A stretch of 64,000 bases of DNA from an uncultured Lachnospiraceae bacterium (lineage in GTDB: Bacteria; Bacillota; Clostridia; Lachnospirales; Lachnospiraceae), in assembly GCA_947626435.1 (NCBI GenBank), contig CANQSB010000015.1, forward strand, positions 1 through 64,000. The letters are read 5' to 3'. Each line of letters opens with the position of its first letter. Positions within the stretch are counted from its first letter, which is position 1. The translations under genes and the position numbers were made by a program. This document shows, one piece after another, positions 24,093-33,562 of this stretch. The notes beneath the pieces were generated by a model. That model ran no database searches, was not told where the DNA came from, and saw only the letters and a program-made list of their open reading frames with translations.

Positions 24093-26293
24093 TTATTTAC
24101 CCTTTCAAATCGAACTTTGGGAAAAGGCTTTCCCTTCTTTACAACATTGTATGTCAACTCAATAACATCATCAGGCAATTCAGGAGCAGGTGTTATCTTG
24201 ATCACAACCTTCATCCCGTCTGAATATTTAAACTTATCTGCCGTTTTGCTTTCATATGATGCCATAAAGTCAGTGTACAAAGCGCCTTTTTTTCTCGTGA
24301 CTTCACTTAATACCCAATCATCAAATACAGTTTCGTTTCCAGCATTATTTACTATCACACTAATTGATGAATTTAATGCCATATATGATGCAGGAATAAC
24401 AAGCTTCTCTCCATCAAAAGATAAATCATCTTCATTAATATTCAAAGTTTCATCTTTGTCAAACCGAAAACGATTATCAATAAACTGCATCAAAAAAATA
24501 GGATTTCCGTTTTCATGCAAAATACTGTCAATTTCATCTTTTTCCTTTGATGAAATTTTTAATTCATCAGCAAGGGAAAACAGCAAATCACAATTTAGAT
24601 ATAGAGCCTCGCTAATAGGAGGAAGCGCCGTTTTCCTTTCTGCCTTCAACATTTTATTATATTGCTTAATTTCCTCCTTTTCACGTTTAGTAGCGTTTTT
24701 GGGCGTTTCTGCTTTAACTATATCAGCAAGATATTTTTCATTTAAATTCCTTTGCTCATCAACAAGATAATTTACATTATCATATGCAATTTCATATGCT
24801 TTTTTCGCATACTCTTTATTATTAGTCTGAGCATACAAATCAAGATAGACCTGAGCAACATAATATGTAAGTGTCCAATCTGTATTATCACAATTATCTA
24901 AAATAATTTCTGCGTACTTTTCAGCTGTTTCAATATACTTATTATTTCCATATATCTGTTTAGACGCAATAATTCCAAGTGAAAGAACCTTTGCATAATC
25001 ATAGTCTTTCCTAAAAATGCGAGATGAGATGTCTTCATATTTTTCTATAGCATCTATACACTTCCTATACTCATTGTTCTCATAGTAACTCTCTGCCAAA
25101 GTCAACCAATATGTACCAAATTCCTTATATGTTGATTGATTCGATTCCAAAAATGATATTCTGCGTGTAATGTTAGTATTATTTTTCCATGTTACAAACT
25201 CCTGAACAGCAGCTTCATTCAATGCATAATCGCCTGGAATATCATTGTCTCTAACTATGCTCACCATGTAATTAAATGCCTGTTTTCTACTGTTATGAAG
25301 TTCGGCAGACTCCTCATCATCTAATTCCCATCCGTCCTGTAAATATTCCAGATCTGTCTGCTTAATATAGTTTGAGTAACTTGCATATGAATCAATCCCC
25401 ATATATACCACTGATGCAATGGATTTTAACAAATCTGCTGAATGCACAACATTAAGAACGCTAAGCGGACTTGGGATAGCCTGTCTAATAGCTTGTGCGC
25501 GATTTTGCTCATAAATGTACGCCAAACGTTCGCGCTTTACATCCACCATTCGATATCCTTCAAGTGTGTCCAAAATATTCATTAATTGAGCCTGAGTTCT
25601 TGAATCAACCGCATTGGGAAATGTATTATTCAACAAAGATGAATAGACACTTTCAATATATAGTCTGCTTCCCTTAGAAGCATTTATTTCCTGAGTGAGA
25701 ACAGTGAGAAAATTCAGCATATTCAAAGAATTTCTTTGGGTATCTGTCATACCATTTTCTTTTTCATATGCCACTATAGCGCTATTATCAGGATCGGCAG
25801 CATTATCTTCTTTTTTTACTGACTGTTCATCAATAATGTTTTCTGTGCTTTGAACAGTTACTGTTTCTGTTTCCTTTCCTTCAATAATCGAGGCTGAATA
25901 TTCTACGGTAGTAGTTTCTGTAGACTCATCATCATATGTTTGCTCAGTAATGTTATCAGACTCAGCTGTGCCATCCAATTCTTCTATTGACTGTTCAACA
26001 ATGGTGTTCTCCCCATTTTCAACATCTACAAGTTCTGTTTCTTGTTCCTCAACAACAGCAGAGGTCGTTGTAACTTCAGATTCTACAGATTCCTCAGTTT
26101 CTGCAAAAGTATAGTCTGTTTCTTCTTCTATAAGTGCCTCAACTACGGAAGCAGACTCGTCATAACTATTTTCAGCAACAACTGCGCTTGACTCCGTAGA
26201 TGTATTGCCTTGTTCTCCGCAGCCGCATAAAGTCGCTAACACCATACAAAAAGGAATTAACAAATCAAATAATCTGTATATTCTCTTTTTCAT
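24089..26293 (-). CDS. Large lipoprotein with acidic repeats and TPR-like helices
   Basis: 734 residues. Lipoprotein signal ends LATLCGCGEQ. Residues about 35-185 are a low-complexity Glu/Thr/Ser/Val region with degenerate repeats (SIIEGKETETVTVQSTENII and NIIDEQSVKKEDN-like), probably an extended stalk. Residues about 190-620 are helical and contain TPR-like pairs (YWLTLAESYYENNEYRKCID; TLTYYVAQVYLDLYAQTNNK). A C-terminal beta-rich domain (about 640-734) ends KGKPFPKVRFERVNK. Family unknown. It overlaps the secreted protein gene by 4 bp. The domain layout suggests surface scaffolding. Confidence 0.88.
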   Translation of the reverse strand: MKKRIYRLFDLLIPFCMVLATLCGCGEQGNTSTESSAVVAENSYDESASVVEALIEEETDYTFAETEESVESEVTTTSAVVEEQETELVDVENGENTIVEQSIEELDGTAESDNITEQTYDDESTETTTVEYSASIIEGKETETVTVQSTENIIDEQSVKKEDNAADPDNSAIVAYEKENGMTDTQRNSLNMLNFLTVLTQEINASKGSRLYIESVYSSLLNNTFPNAVDSRTQAQLMNILDTLEGYRMVDVKRERLAYIYEQNRAQAIRQAIPSPLSVLNVVHSADLLKSIASVVYMGIDSYASYSNYIKQTDLEYLQDGWELDDEESAELHNSRKQAFNYMVSIVRDNDIPGDYALNEAAVQEFVTWKNNTNITRRISFLESNQSTYKEFGTYWLTLAESYYENNEYRKCIDAIEKYEDISSRIFRKDYDYAKVLSLGIIASKQIYGNNKYIETAEKYAEIILDNCDNTDWTLTYYVAQVYLDLYAQTNNKEYAKKAYEIAYDNVNYLVDEQRNLNEKYLADIVKAETPKNATKREKEEIKQYNKMLKAERKTALPPISEALYLNCDLLFSLADELKISSKEKDEIDSILHENGNPIFLMQFIDNRFRFDKDETLNINEDDLSFDGEKLVIPASYMALNSSISVIVNNAGNETVFDDWVLSEVTRKKGALYTDFMASYESKTADKFKYSDGMKVVIKITPAPELPDDVIELTYNVVKKGKPFPKVRFERVNK

Positions 26294-26400
26294 ATATTTT
26301 CCAGTCCTTTCTTAATATTACTATAATCCGCTACACACTCTCTAAAATTTTTCATATAACGCAAATAAAACTCAGTTTTAACATTTTCTCAGACATTTAC

Positions 26401-26457
26401 AAATATTAGGAAAGTTTTAGACTATGCCTTTTGCAGCCTTAAACTTTCCTAATATTT
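26401..26457. terminator. Long perfect hairpin downstream of the ornithine carbamoyltransferase gene
   Basis: AAATATTAGGAAAGTTT (26401-26417) and its exact complement at 26441-26457 enclose a 23-nt loop. The loop and left arm reappear partially at 26462-26492 (TTAGACTATG...TTGCAACCTT), a second imperfect copy next to the stop codon. Likely an intrinsic terminator; the length is unusual. Confidence 0.65.
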
Positions 26458-26493
26458 AATCTTAGACTATGTTTCTTGCAACCTTGAATTTTC

Positions 26494-27489
26494 TCACTGC
26501 CCCGCCCCAAGCGTCGCAGCAATCACAGCCTTGATAGTGTGCATACGGTTCTCCGCCTCGTCAAACACAAGCGACTGTTTGGACTCAAATACCTCGTCAG
26601 TGACCTCCAAATCCTTAAATCCGTACTTTTCCCCCTGCTCCTTGCCTATAGTCGTCTTTAAATCATGGAACGCAGGCAGACAGTGCAGAAATACCGCCTG
26701 TTCCCCCGCATTTTCCATTATCTGCTTTGTGACCTTATACGGCGCGAGCGCCTTAATACGCTCCTCCCAGACCTGCTCAGGCTCGCCCATTGACACCCAG
26801 ACATCTGTATAAATAACATCTGCGCCCTTCGTTCCCGCATCCACATCCTCTGTAAGCGTAATGGTCGCGCCAGTCTGCTTTGCGTATTCCCTGCACTGCT
26901 CTACCAGGGCATTATTCGGAAAATACTCCTTCGCCGTACACGCCGTAAAATGCATTCCCAGCTTAGAGCAGGCTATCATAAGCGAATTGCCCATATTGTA
27001 ACGCGCATCGCCCATATATGTAAGCTTTATCCCTTCAAGCCTGCCAAAATGCTCCCTTATCGTAAGCATATCCGCAAGCATCTGCGTAGGGTGGTACTCG
27101 TTCGTAAGCCCGTTCCACACAGGCACGCCCGCGTACTTTGCAAGCTCCTCCACAATGCTCTGCTCAAAGCCCCTGTACTCAATGCCCTCATACATTCTGC
27201 CAAGCACCCTCGCCGTGTCGGCAATCGACTCCTTCTTGCCAATCTGCGAGCCTGTCGGGTCAAGATAAGTCGTGCCCATTCCCAAATCATGCGCCGCCAC
27301 CTCAAAAGAACAACGCGTGCGCGTGCTTGTCTTCTCAAATATAAGCGCTATATTTTTTCCGCGCAGAGTGTCATGCGGTATTCCTTTTCTTTTCTTATCC
27401 TTATACTCCGCCGCCAAATCAAGCAGATAAATAATCTCTTCCTTAGAAAAATCCTTCAATGTCAAAAAGCTGCGTCCCTTTAAATCCAT
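26494..27489 (-). CDS. argF: Ornithine carbamoyltransferase
   Basis: 331 residues. Joins carbamoyl phosphate and ornithine to citrulline. Carbamoyl-phosphate loop [15 protein letters not shown] (about 50-64), [15 protein letters not shown], the carbamoyl-binding/ornithine residues in [10 protein letters not shown], the SMG loop VWVSMGEP and the catalytic HCLPAFHD. Length and motifs are complete. It cannot be told from sequence alone whether it is biosynthetic (argF) or catabolic (arcB); no arcA/arcC or arg genes are adjacent. GGAGG precedes the ATG; a promoter lies at 27523-27551. Confidence 0.95.
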   Translation of the reverse strand: MDLKGRSFLTLKDFSKEEIIYLLDLAAEYKDKKRKGIPHDTLRGKNIALIFEKTSTRTRCSFEVAAHDLGMGTTYLDPTGSQIGKKESIADTARVLGRMYEGIEYRGFEQSIVEELAKYAGVPVWNGLTNEYHPTQMLADMLTIREHFGRLEGIKLTYMGDARYNMGNSLMIACSKLGMHFTACTAKEYFPNNALVEQCREYAKQTGATITLTEDVDAGTKGADVIYTDVWVSMGEPEQVWEERIKALAPYKVTKQIMENAGEQAVFLHCLPAFHDLKTTIGKEQGEKYGFKDLEVTDEVFESKQSLVFDEAENRMHTIKAVIAATLGAGQ

Positions 27490-27522
27490 AATCTCTTCCT
27501 CCGTTCTGCGAATTTATACTTT

Positions 27523-27551
27523 ATTCTACTACTTTTCACACAAATACGCAA
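27523..27551 (-). promoter_or_regulatory. Promoter of the ornithine carbamoyltransferase gene
   Basis: Minus strand TTGCGT (27546-27551), a 17-bp spacer and TAGAAT (27523-27528), giving a leader of about 30 nt. Confidence 0.5.
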
Positions 27552-27656
27552 ATCAAACGGCTGAAAAACTTATCAGAATATTCCGTTTATCTTTAATCCG
27601 AACCAAAAAATCATCCCATTGAAAATACAAACATCATGCTGCCAATACACTAACTA

Positions 27657-27820
27657 GCCCGAGCGTGGGCATATACCTCCTAAGGACCTTGGGAAGCGTC
27701 GGCACTTAGCGAAATAAGCTGCAAAAGCGCAGCTCCTTTTGTAGCGCCATTAAGCTTAGTACCGCTACGCTTCCCACTGAGCGCAAGCGATGTCCGCAGG
27801 AGGTATATGCCCACGCTCGG
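27657..27820 (+). repeat. Structured dispersed element, copy 1
   Basis: A 164-bp unit with 23-bp perfectly complementary ends (27659-27681 and 27798-27820; left end CCGAGCGTGGGCATATACC). Inside, GGGAAGCG pairs with CGCTTCCC and GCTGCAAAAG with CTTTTGTAGC around the conserved loop CGCAGCTC. A conserved tract AGCTTAGTACCGCTACGCTT follows. Copies 2 and 3 lie at 31605-31770 and 56972-57137 (opposite strand). It fills most of the 413-bp gap 27490-27902. Confidence 0.85.
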
Positions 27821-27902
27821 ACACCATCATTCGCATAACAAAAAGGAAGCGCCGAAAAAACCAACGCTTCCCCATTTTTTAATTATCTCCACCCCGCAAT
27901 AT

Positions 27903-29933
27903 TTAAGGCAGCTCAAACTGATGCACCATCTCATTGAGCGTAGTCGCCTGCGCCGCAAGCTCCTGCGAAGTAGCCGAGCTCTCCTGCGCCGTAGCCGAAT
28001 TGTCCTGTATTCCCTGAGAAATGTCCTCTATGCCGATACGTATCTGCTCCATGCTCTGTGTCTGCAGCGCCGCATTTTCAGCCGCCTCGGTAATCATTTT
28101 GCTCACGCGCTCAACCGCTGCCACGGTATCACGCAGCGACAGCACTACATCGCCCGCGCGCTCATTACCCTTATCAATCTCCTCCATAGACACATTGATG
28201 AGATCCCTCGTGGTATTCGCCGCCTTGGAGCTCTCGTCAGCAAGCTTTCCAATCTCGCCCGCAACCACTGCAAAGCCCTTGCCCGACTCGCCCGCGCGCG
28301 CCGCCTCTATGGAAGCGTTAAGCGACAGCAGATTTGTCTGATCCGCAATCTCCTCAATAGTCTGGATAATTCCTACTACCTGACGCGACGTCTCCTGAAT
28401 TTTCGTCATAGCCTCCATCATCTGGTTCATCTGATTCTGGCTGTGCTCCATCATTGCCGTTACCTGCTTAGTCTCGTTTGCGGAAGCCTCAAAGCCCTTC
28501 CTGCTCTCATTTACCTGCTCTACCACAGAGCTTGATGTCGCCACAAGCTCCTCAACAGCCGCAGCCTGCGTACCTGCGCCCTCCGCGAGCGCCTGAGCCG
28601 CGTTTGCAAGCTCGTCCGCGCCTGCCGACACCTGATAAGCGCTCTCCGTGATGCCGCCCATCACTTCAATCATAGACTTGGAAATAAGCAGCAGCGCATC
28701 CTTAAGCTTTGCGAACTCGCCCACATAGTCATTTTTAAGCGAAACCGCAAGCTTGCCCTGCGCCATATCGCCAAGCACGTCTGAAATCTCGTCTATATAG
28801 CATATGTACTCTTTAAGCCTTGTAACCGTAGCGCTGATGCTGTCGCCAAGCTGTCCGATTTCATTCTCCGAATGTACATGTATCTCCACATCCAGCTCGC
28901 CCGCCGCAAGCTTCTTAGCCGTCTCGTTTAGATCCTTAATCGGCTCTGAAAGGCTGTGCGACGTCTTCATAATGCTAACCGAAATAACCACAATGCCCAC
29001 GCCAAACGCAACAATAAGTGCAACCAGCATACCGTAAATCATTTCGTGGTACTCAAACGACGGCAGGCTGCTCAAGACGCTGTAGCCCGTCTCGCCCACA
29101 TTTGCCGTAAAGCCGTACTTTGTACCGCTTTGAGACTTATATTTCATAAACTTCTGCTCACAGTTTTCAATAGCGCTCACTACGTTGCCCGAAAGTCCTG
29201 ACTCGTTGATATTCTTCTGTATCAGCGATTCGTCCTCGTCATAGAGAATAGTGCCTGCCGACGTCACCAAAATCACGTAGCCGCCGCGCCCTATGGTATA
29301 TGACTTCATAACGCTGATTATCTGGTCAAGCGAGGTATCAAGCCCTGCCGCCCCGATAATATTTCCCGATGAAGAACGCACGGGCGTTACCACGCTGAGT
29401 ATCATATCGCCTGTACTTGAATCAATATACGGCTCAGTCAAAACCGTCTCTCCCGTCTGCGTGCATACAGACCATGCGCGCGCCGAAAAATCCCAGCCGT
29501 CGCCCGATGTAAAGCCGTCTGACTGCGTGAGAATGCTCGCGTCCATATCGGCTACCCATGCCGCCATAATGTTATCCGCGTCAACACCCGCAATATTTAC
29601 CAAATCCTCATATACCGTCGGGAAATTAGGCTTTTGGGTGATATCGTCACCCGCCGATGTTTCCTCCAGCAATGCCACTATCTCGGGATTGACAGCCATC
29701 TGCTGCGACATCTTTATATACTGGTCAAAGAAGCCCGTGAGCCTGTTTGCCGCCGACTCCGATTCCAGCGTAAGCTCCGTCTCCTTTGCCGACATAATAG
29801 CCGACCAAACCATGACAATCGCGATAACAGCAACCACCACAAAGACTACAAAGACTCTTGTGCCAATCTCAACCATAATTTCCTCTGCAATCCTTTTGCG
29901 CGAGTGGCCTTTCTTTTTTGTGTTTGAACCCAT
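27903..29933 (-). CDS. Methyl-accepting chemotaxis protein with Cache-type sensor
   Basis: 676 residues from the ATG at 29933, which has GAGGAAAAA upstream. Cytoplasmic basic start, membrane segment (about 24-46), extracellular double-Cache-like domain (about 50-300; VWVADMDASILT style PAS core with YVILVTSAGTILYDEDESLI), second membrane segment (about 310-332), HAMP (about 333-390, SEPIKDLNETAKKLAAGELD) and a long signalling hairpin with the tip EIADQTNLLSLNASIEAARA. Its presence implies a chemotaxis system and probably motility. No other che or fla genes are in the window. Confidence 0.95.
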   Translation of the reverse strand: MGSNTKKKGHSRKRIAEEIMVEIGTRVFVVFVVVAVIAIVMVWSAIMSAKETELTLESESAANRLTGFFDQYIKMSQQMAVNPEIVALLEETSAGDDITQKPNFPTVYEDLVNIAGVDADNIMAAWVADMDASILTQSDGFTSGDGWDFSARAWSVCTQTGETVLTEPYIDSSTGDMILSVVTPVRSSSGNIIGAAGLDTSLDQIISVMKSYTIGRGGYVILVTSAGTILYDEDESLIQKNINESGLSGNVVSAIENCEQKFMKYKSQSGTKYGFTANVGETGYSVLSSLPSFEYHEMIYGMLVALIVAFGVGIVVISVSIMKTSHSLSEPIKDLNETAKKLAAGELDVEIHVHSENEIGQLGDSISATVTRLKEYICYIDEISDVLGDMAQGKLAVSLKNDYVGEFAKLKDALLLISKSMIEVMGGITESAYQVSAGADELANAAQALAEGAGTQAAAVEELVATSSSVVEQVNESRKGFEASANETKQVTAMMEHSQNQMNQMMEAMTKIQETSRQVVGIIQTIEEIADQTNLLSLNASIEAARAGESGKGFAVVAGEIGKLADESSKAANTTRDLINVSMEEIDKGNERAGDVVLSLRDTVAAVERVSKMITEAAENAALQTQSMEQIRIGIEDISQGIQDNSATAQESSATSQELAAQATTLNEMVHQFELP

Positions 29934-30040
29934 TTTTTCCTCATTTCTGCGCGGCAAAACCCCAGAATATGCAGAAACCGCGCGTCTGCATATCTGTTTA
30001 GATGCAGGCATTTTGTCAATGCCAAATTAGTTACATTTAT

Positions 30041-30069
30041 ATTTTAACAGATTTATACATTATGCTCAA
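30041..30069 (-). promoter_or_regulatory. Promoter of the chemoreceptor gene
   Basis: Minus strand TTGAGC (30064-30069), a 17-bp spacer and TAAAAT (30041-30046). A small hairpin GGCATT/AATGCC (30007-30022) lies in the leader. No flagellar sigma-28-type sequence is evident. Confidence 0.5.
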
Positions 30070-30156
30070 TTATTTTTTGTCGGTTTTGGTATTTTTGGCT
30101 ATTTTCATAAAAAATTGATAAAAATTTAGTGAAAATATTTCCCTTGACACATAAAA

Positions 30157-30183
30157 AACGCCTGTGCCGAAACACAGACGTTT
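30157..30183 (-). terminator. Intrinsic terminator after the wall hydrolase gene
   Basis: Minus strand AAACGTCTGTG and CACAGGCGTTT form an 11-bp stem with one mismatch around a 5-6-nt loop, followed by TTTTTTATG. Confidence 0.8.
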
Positions 30184-30231
30184 ATTCACAAATGTTTATA
30201 TGCCTATTCCCTGCCGTACCAGAAGCCTATC

Positions 30232-31380
30232 TTACCAGAATACCTGATTTCCTATTATAATGCCATCCTTGCTGCCCGCGCGTCTGAAATGGAGCGCGTC
30301 ACCTACATTCGTAACGCCGTTTATCGCCTCCTGCGCCGCCTGTATGCATGATGCCTTGATGTTGCCGTTTAATATGAGCGACTGCATCCTTCCGCCTGAC
30401 GCCGGTGAAAACTGACCTGACGCATATATGACATCAATAATATTATTTGGATACGCGCCGCACCTTACGCGGTTCATAACTACAGCTCCGACTGCTACCT
30501 GACCTTCATAAGGCTCGCCGCCCGCCTCACATTGTATAAGCGCCGCAAGTATGCTCAGCTCATCGCCCGTAGCGATAGCCGCCTCTCTCTGCGCATTGCG
30601 CTCCGCCTTCTTCTTCTCCTCAGCCTTCTTTTTCTCGGCTTCCTCCCTCGCCAATATAGCTTCCATGGATTCCGCCGTATCAAGCTTAAACTCAACCTTT
30701 ACATACTCCGCTGACACATATCCCGTCGTACCCTCGTAGCTCACGCTCACCCAGTCGCCGTCCTCCGATATCGCCTCAAGCATCTCGCCCTCTGACAAAA
30801 GCCCAAGCACCGGCGCGTTTTTATCCGCCGCCTTTCTAACCCTCAAGGTCTGCGTATTGGAATACGCTGTAAGCATGCCCACATTCTCCGCAAGCTCCTT
30901 GGCTTCTTCACCAAAATATAAATAATCATCCTTTACCCAACCGGTAACATCGCCTGACTTAAGCTTAGTCCATCCATCCTTGCGTTCAATAATCTCTCCG
31001 CCACAATCCTTGTAAAGCACACCAAGCTTCTTCGCGTCCGAATCAGCGCTTTCCCTGATGTTCACATACTGGTTTACATTCGCCATGACAAGCGTATCCT
31101 GTACCTCTTCCTTGTCGGCTTCCTCAATCTTCTTTTCTTCCATCTTCCTGTCAACAGGCAATGTCTTCTTCTGAACAATCCTTTGAATGTCAAGCTCACT
31201 CTCCAAAATGTCCACATCAAGCACCAATGCCGCGCCTGCTGCCGTATTGTTTGAATTCATCTTGTTTAAGGTGGTCTTGCTAGCGTCCTCTGCATTCGAA
31301 ATCATAGGCACCGTACTAAACGCCGTAGCTACTGCCGTACCAATCAGCAGATATTTCCACTTTCTGCAATTTGTCTTCAT
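30232..31380 (-). CDS. Cell wall hydrolase with SH3 domains and SleB-type catalytic domain
   Basis: 382 residues. Signal peptide (1-30), a short variable stretch, two bacterial SH3 domains (about 97-150, NVNQYVNIRESADSDAKKLG; about 170-225, TLRVRKAADKNAPVLGLLSE), an Ala/Glu/Lys-rich helical linker (about 235-265) and a Hydrolase_2 (SleB-like) domain (about 270-382) with LAALIQCEAGGEPYEGQVAV and GAVVMNRVRCG; the Glu in QCEAGGE is the expected catalytic residue. It should cleave peptidoglycan glycan strands in the growing wall or in spore cortex. A strong promoter lies at 31522-31550. Confidence 0.95.
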   Translation of the reverse strand: MKTNCRKWKYLLIGTAVATAFSTVPMISNAEDASKTTLNKMNSNNTAAGAALVLDVDILESELDIQRIVQKKTLPVDRKMEEKKIEEADKEEVQDTLVMANVNQYVNIRESADSDAKKLGVLYKDCGGEIIERKDGWTKLKSGDVTGWVKDDYLYFGEEAKELAENVGMLTAYSNTQTLRVRKAADKNAPVLGLLSEGEMLEAISEDGDWVSVSYEGTTGYVSAEYVKVEFKLDTAESMEAILAREEAEKKKAEEKKKAERNAQREAAIATGDELSILAALIQCEAGGEPYEGQVAVGAVVMNRVRCGAYPNNIIDVIYASGQFSPASGGRMQSLILNGNIKASCIQAAQEAINGVTNVGDALHFRRAGSKDGIIIGNQVFW

Positions 31381-31521
31381 AACTTACCTCCATGTTACAC
31401 TTATGCCACAACTATTTCCGTCATTTTTAGCAAGAAATTTAAAATTTATAACAAATTTTAGTGCATTTCTTACGATTTTGTTTTAAATATTACATAATTG
31501 TTACATATTTATGTTTTTAAT

Positions 31522-31550
31522 ATATTAACAAAGAGTTTTTGCCTTGTCAA
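31522..31550 (-). promoter_or_regulatory. Strong sigma-A promoter of the wall hydrolase gene
   Basis: Minus strand consensus TTGACA (31545-31550), a 17-bp spacer and TAATAT (31522-31527). The leader is about 135 nt. Structured element copy 2 lies 55 bp upstream of this promoter, outside the transcript. Confidence 0.7.
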
Positions 31551-31604
31551 GTTATGAAGAAAATTTTATTGTATATTTTTCCGTACAAAGTTACCTTGTA
31601 CATA

Positions 31605-31770
31605 GCCCGAACAGGGTTATACACCCCCTAAGGACCCTTGGAAAGCGTCGGTCCTTAGCGAGGCAGACTTTAAAAGCGTAGCTCCTTTTAAAACACTGCC
31701 GAGCTTAGTACCGCTACGCTTTCCACCGAGCGCAAGCGCGTCCGCAGGGGGTATATAACCCTGTTCGGGC
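31605..31770 (+). repeat. Structured dispersed element, copy 2
   Basis: 166 bp. Outer arms GCCCGAACAGGGTTATA (31605-31621) and its exact complement (31754-31770), extended by CCCCCT/AGGGGG. Inner pairs: AAGGACC/GGTCCTT, GGAAAGCG/CGCTTTCC, GGCAG/CTGCC and CTTTAAAAG/CTTTTAAAA. The AGCTTAGTACCGCTACGCTT tract is identical to copies 1 and 3. A 62-codon frame across it on the minus strand is not credible as a gene. Confidence 0.85.
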
Positions 31771-31801
31771 GACCTCGCGCCATAATATCCAAGGTTCCAA
31801 G

Positions 31802-32605
31802 TCACACCCCCTTAGCCTTATCCACACAAGCCCCCACAGCATCAATCACAGCCCCTCTAAACCCTTTCTCCTCCAACACCTTCACCGCCTCAATCGTAGT
31901 CCCCGCCGGAGAGCAAACCATATCCTTCAACTCCCCGGGATGCTTCCCCGTCTCCAACATCAGCTTAGCGCTCCCCAACACAGACTGCGCGGCAAACTCA
32001 TACGCCTGTCCTCTAGGCATACCCGCCGCCACAGCCGCATCCGCCATCGCCTCTATAAACATAAACACATAAGCAGGCGAACTCCCCGCCACTCCAATAA
32101 ACGCATCCATCAGCCTCTCAGGCAAAATGCTAGCCTTCCCAAAGCTTCCCATAATCGCCATCACGACCGCCTTATCCGCATCCGCCACATCATCTTTCAA
32201 GCACACACAGGTACACCCCTCGCCAACCATAGCAGGCGTATTCGGCATACAGCGCGCCAACCTCATCGGCGCCCCAAACTGCTCCTCAATCCACGCAATC
32301 GTCTTACCCGCGGCAATAGATATCACAAGCTTATCCGCACCTTTCTCCATGACAATATCCCTTATCTCGTCAATCACTTCCGCAAAAAAAACAGGCTTTA
32401 CAGCAAGAATTATAACATCAGCCTCACTCGCCGTTTTCCTGTTGTCCGTACCGGTTTCAATACCATATTTCTCCGCAATACGCCTCGCCGTCTCCTCCGT
32501 TTTAGACGAGCCCGTTATTTCAGAACTCTTGCAAAGCCCCTTTCCCAAAATACCTCCAATCATAGCCGAAGCCATATTTCCAAGTCCTATAAATCCTATT
32601 TTCAT
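31802..32605 (-). CDS. proC: Pyrroline-5-carboxylate reductase
   Basis: 267 residues, the family length. Last step of proline synthesis: NAD(P)H reduction of pyrroline-5-carboxylate. Rossmann motif MKIGFIGLGNMASAMIGGIL, VIILAVKPVFFAEVIDEI, ISIAAGKTIAWIEEQ, MPNTPAMVGEG and the C-terminal signature AGSSPAYVFMFIEAMADAAV, with SPAGTTIEAVKVLEEKGFRG. Complete. Separated from the rRNA methyltransferase by 45 bp and probably cotranscribed with it. Confidence 0.97.
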   Translation of the reverse strand: MKIGFIGLGNMASAMIGGILGKGLCKSSEITGSSKTEETARRIAEKYGIETGTDNRKTASEADVIILAVKPVFFAEVIDEIRDIVMEKGADKLVISIAAGKTIAWIEEQFGAPMRLARCMPNTPAMVGEGCTCVCLKDDVADADKAVVMAIMGSFGKASILPERLMDAFIGVAGSSPAYVFMFIEAMADAAVAAGMPRGQAYEFAAQSVLGSAKLMLETGKHPGELKDMVCSPAGTTIEAVKVLEEKGFRGAVIDAVGACVDKAKGV

Positions 32606-32650
32606 ACTGCTTGTCCTCTCTTCCTTCTATATATATGTATTTGCAAAACA

Positions 32651-33451
32651 CTATTTATCCACGCGCCTTACCCGCGCCGCCTCATACACCAATATCGCCG
32701 TCGCTATAGCCGCATTCAGCGACTCCACCAATCCCGCCATAGGTATACTGATACACCGCGAAGCCAGCTTTATAGTATCAGGCTTTAAACCGTTCCCCTC
32801 ATTTCCTATAAGAAACGCCGTCGGTCCGGTATAATCCGCCTTGTCATACACGCACGCACCGCCCTCCTCGGAATCGACCGCCGCCGCATAGACCGACACG
32901 CCCACAGCCTTTAAAAGCCCTATTGCCGCACTAAGCTCATCCACCGAAAAAAACGGCACGCGGTAAATCGATCCCATCGTAGAGCGCACTACCTTTGGAT
33001 TAAAAATATCAACCGTATTTTTTGACATAACCACGCCGTCCACACCCGCACCCTCGCATACGCGGAGTATTGTCCCCAAATTTCCGGGGTCCTGTATATC
33101 CTCAAGCAAGACAAAAAGAGGATTTTTTCCCGCCGAAGCCGCAACCGCCTGTTTCAAATCGTAACGCGGCTGTTTTATGACGCTCAAAATCCCCTGCGGT
33201 GTCTGCGTATCTGACATCTTCACAAAAACTTCGTCCGCAACTATCTCATAATCGATTCCCTGCAGGCTGCTGTCTTTGTATTTATTATAGAAGGAATACG
33301 ATACATAAACCTCCTCAACCCAGTTCCTCGGCGCCTCGAAAAACATCTTTATGCCCTCAGCTATGAAAACGCCTTCCTCCCTGCGTGCCTTTGACTTCGC
33401 GCAAAGCGCCCTTACTCTTTTTACGCGGTTATTCGCTAAGCTGTTTATCAT
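32651..33451 (-). CDS. TrmH/SpoU-family RNA 2'-O-methyltransferase
   Basis: 266 residues from the ATG at 33451 with GGGGAATAAAT upstream. N-terminal RNA-binding substrate domain (about 1-95, VRALCAKSKARREEGVFIAE), then a SPOUT knot domain with LLEDIQDPGNLGTILRVCEG, FLIGNEGNGLKPDTI and ISIPMAGLVESLNAAIATAI, the three SpoU motifs. Likely methylates rRNA ribose (23S rRNA, RlmB-like). Target nucleotide not determinable. Confidence 0.95.
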   Translation of the reverse strand: MINSLANNRVKRVRALCAKSKARREEGVFIAEGIKMFFEAPRNWVEEVYVSYSFYNKYKDSSLQGIDYEIVADEVFVKMSDTQTPQGILSVIKQPRYDLKQAVAASAGKNPLFVLLEDIQDPGNLGTILRVCEGAGVDGVVMSKNTVDIFNPKVVRSTMGSIYRVPFFSVDELSAAIGLLKAVGVSVYAAAVDSEEGGACVYDKADYTGPTAFLIGNEGNGLKPDTIKLASRCISIPMAGLVESLNAAIATAILVYEAARVRRVDK

Positions 33452-33477
33452 ATTTATTCCCCATTCCACTCTCATTT

Positions 33478-33542
33478 TTCAGCCAGCCAATATTTGCCCG
33501 CACCACGAAACAGATGAGCAAACAAATAAGTGATTTGGCTGA
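33478..33542 (-). terminator. Hairpin between ktrA and the RNA methyltransferase gene
   Basis: TTCAGCCA (33478-33485) and TGGCTGAA (33535-33542) with inner ATTTGC/GCAAAC pairings enclose a long loop just after the ktrA stop codon. A weak terminator or attenuator. Confidence 0.4.
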
Positions 33543-33562
33543 ATATCAATAATAACAGTACA

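Noticed and set aside
29293-30030. 245-codon plus-strand frame
   Set aside because: It is antisense to the chemoreceptor gene, whose domains are unambiguous; codon use is that of a shadow frame.
31617-31805. 62-codon minus-strand frame across structured element copy 2
   Set aside because: It is contained in the repeat, its sequence follows the palindromic arms, and no ribosome binding site is present.
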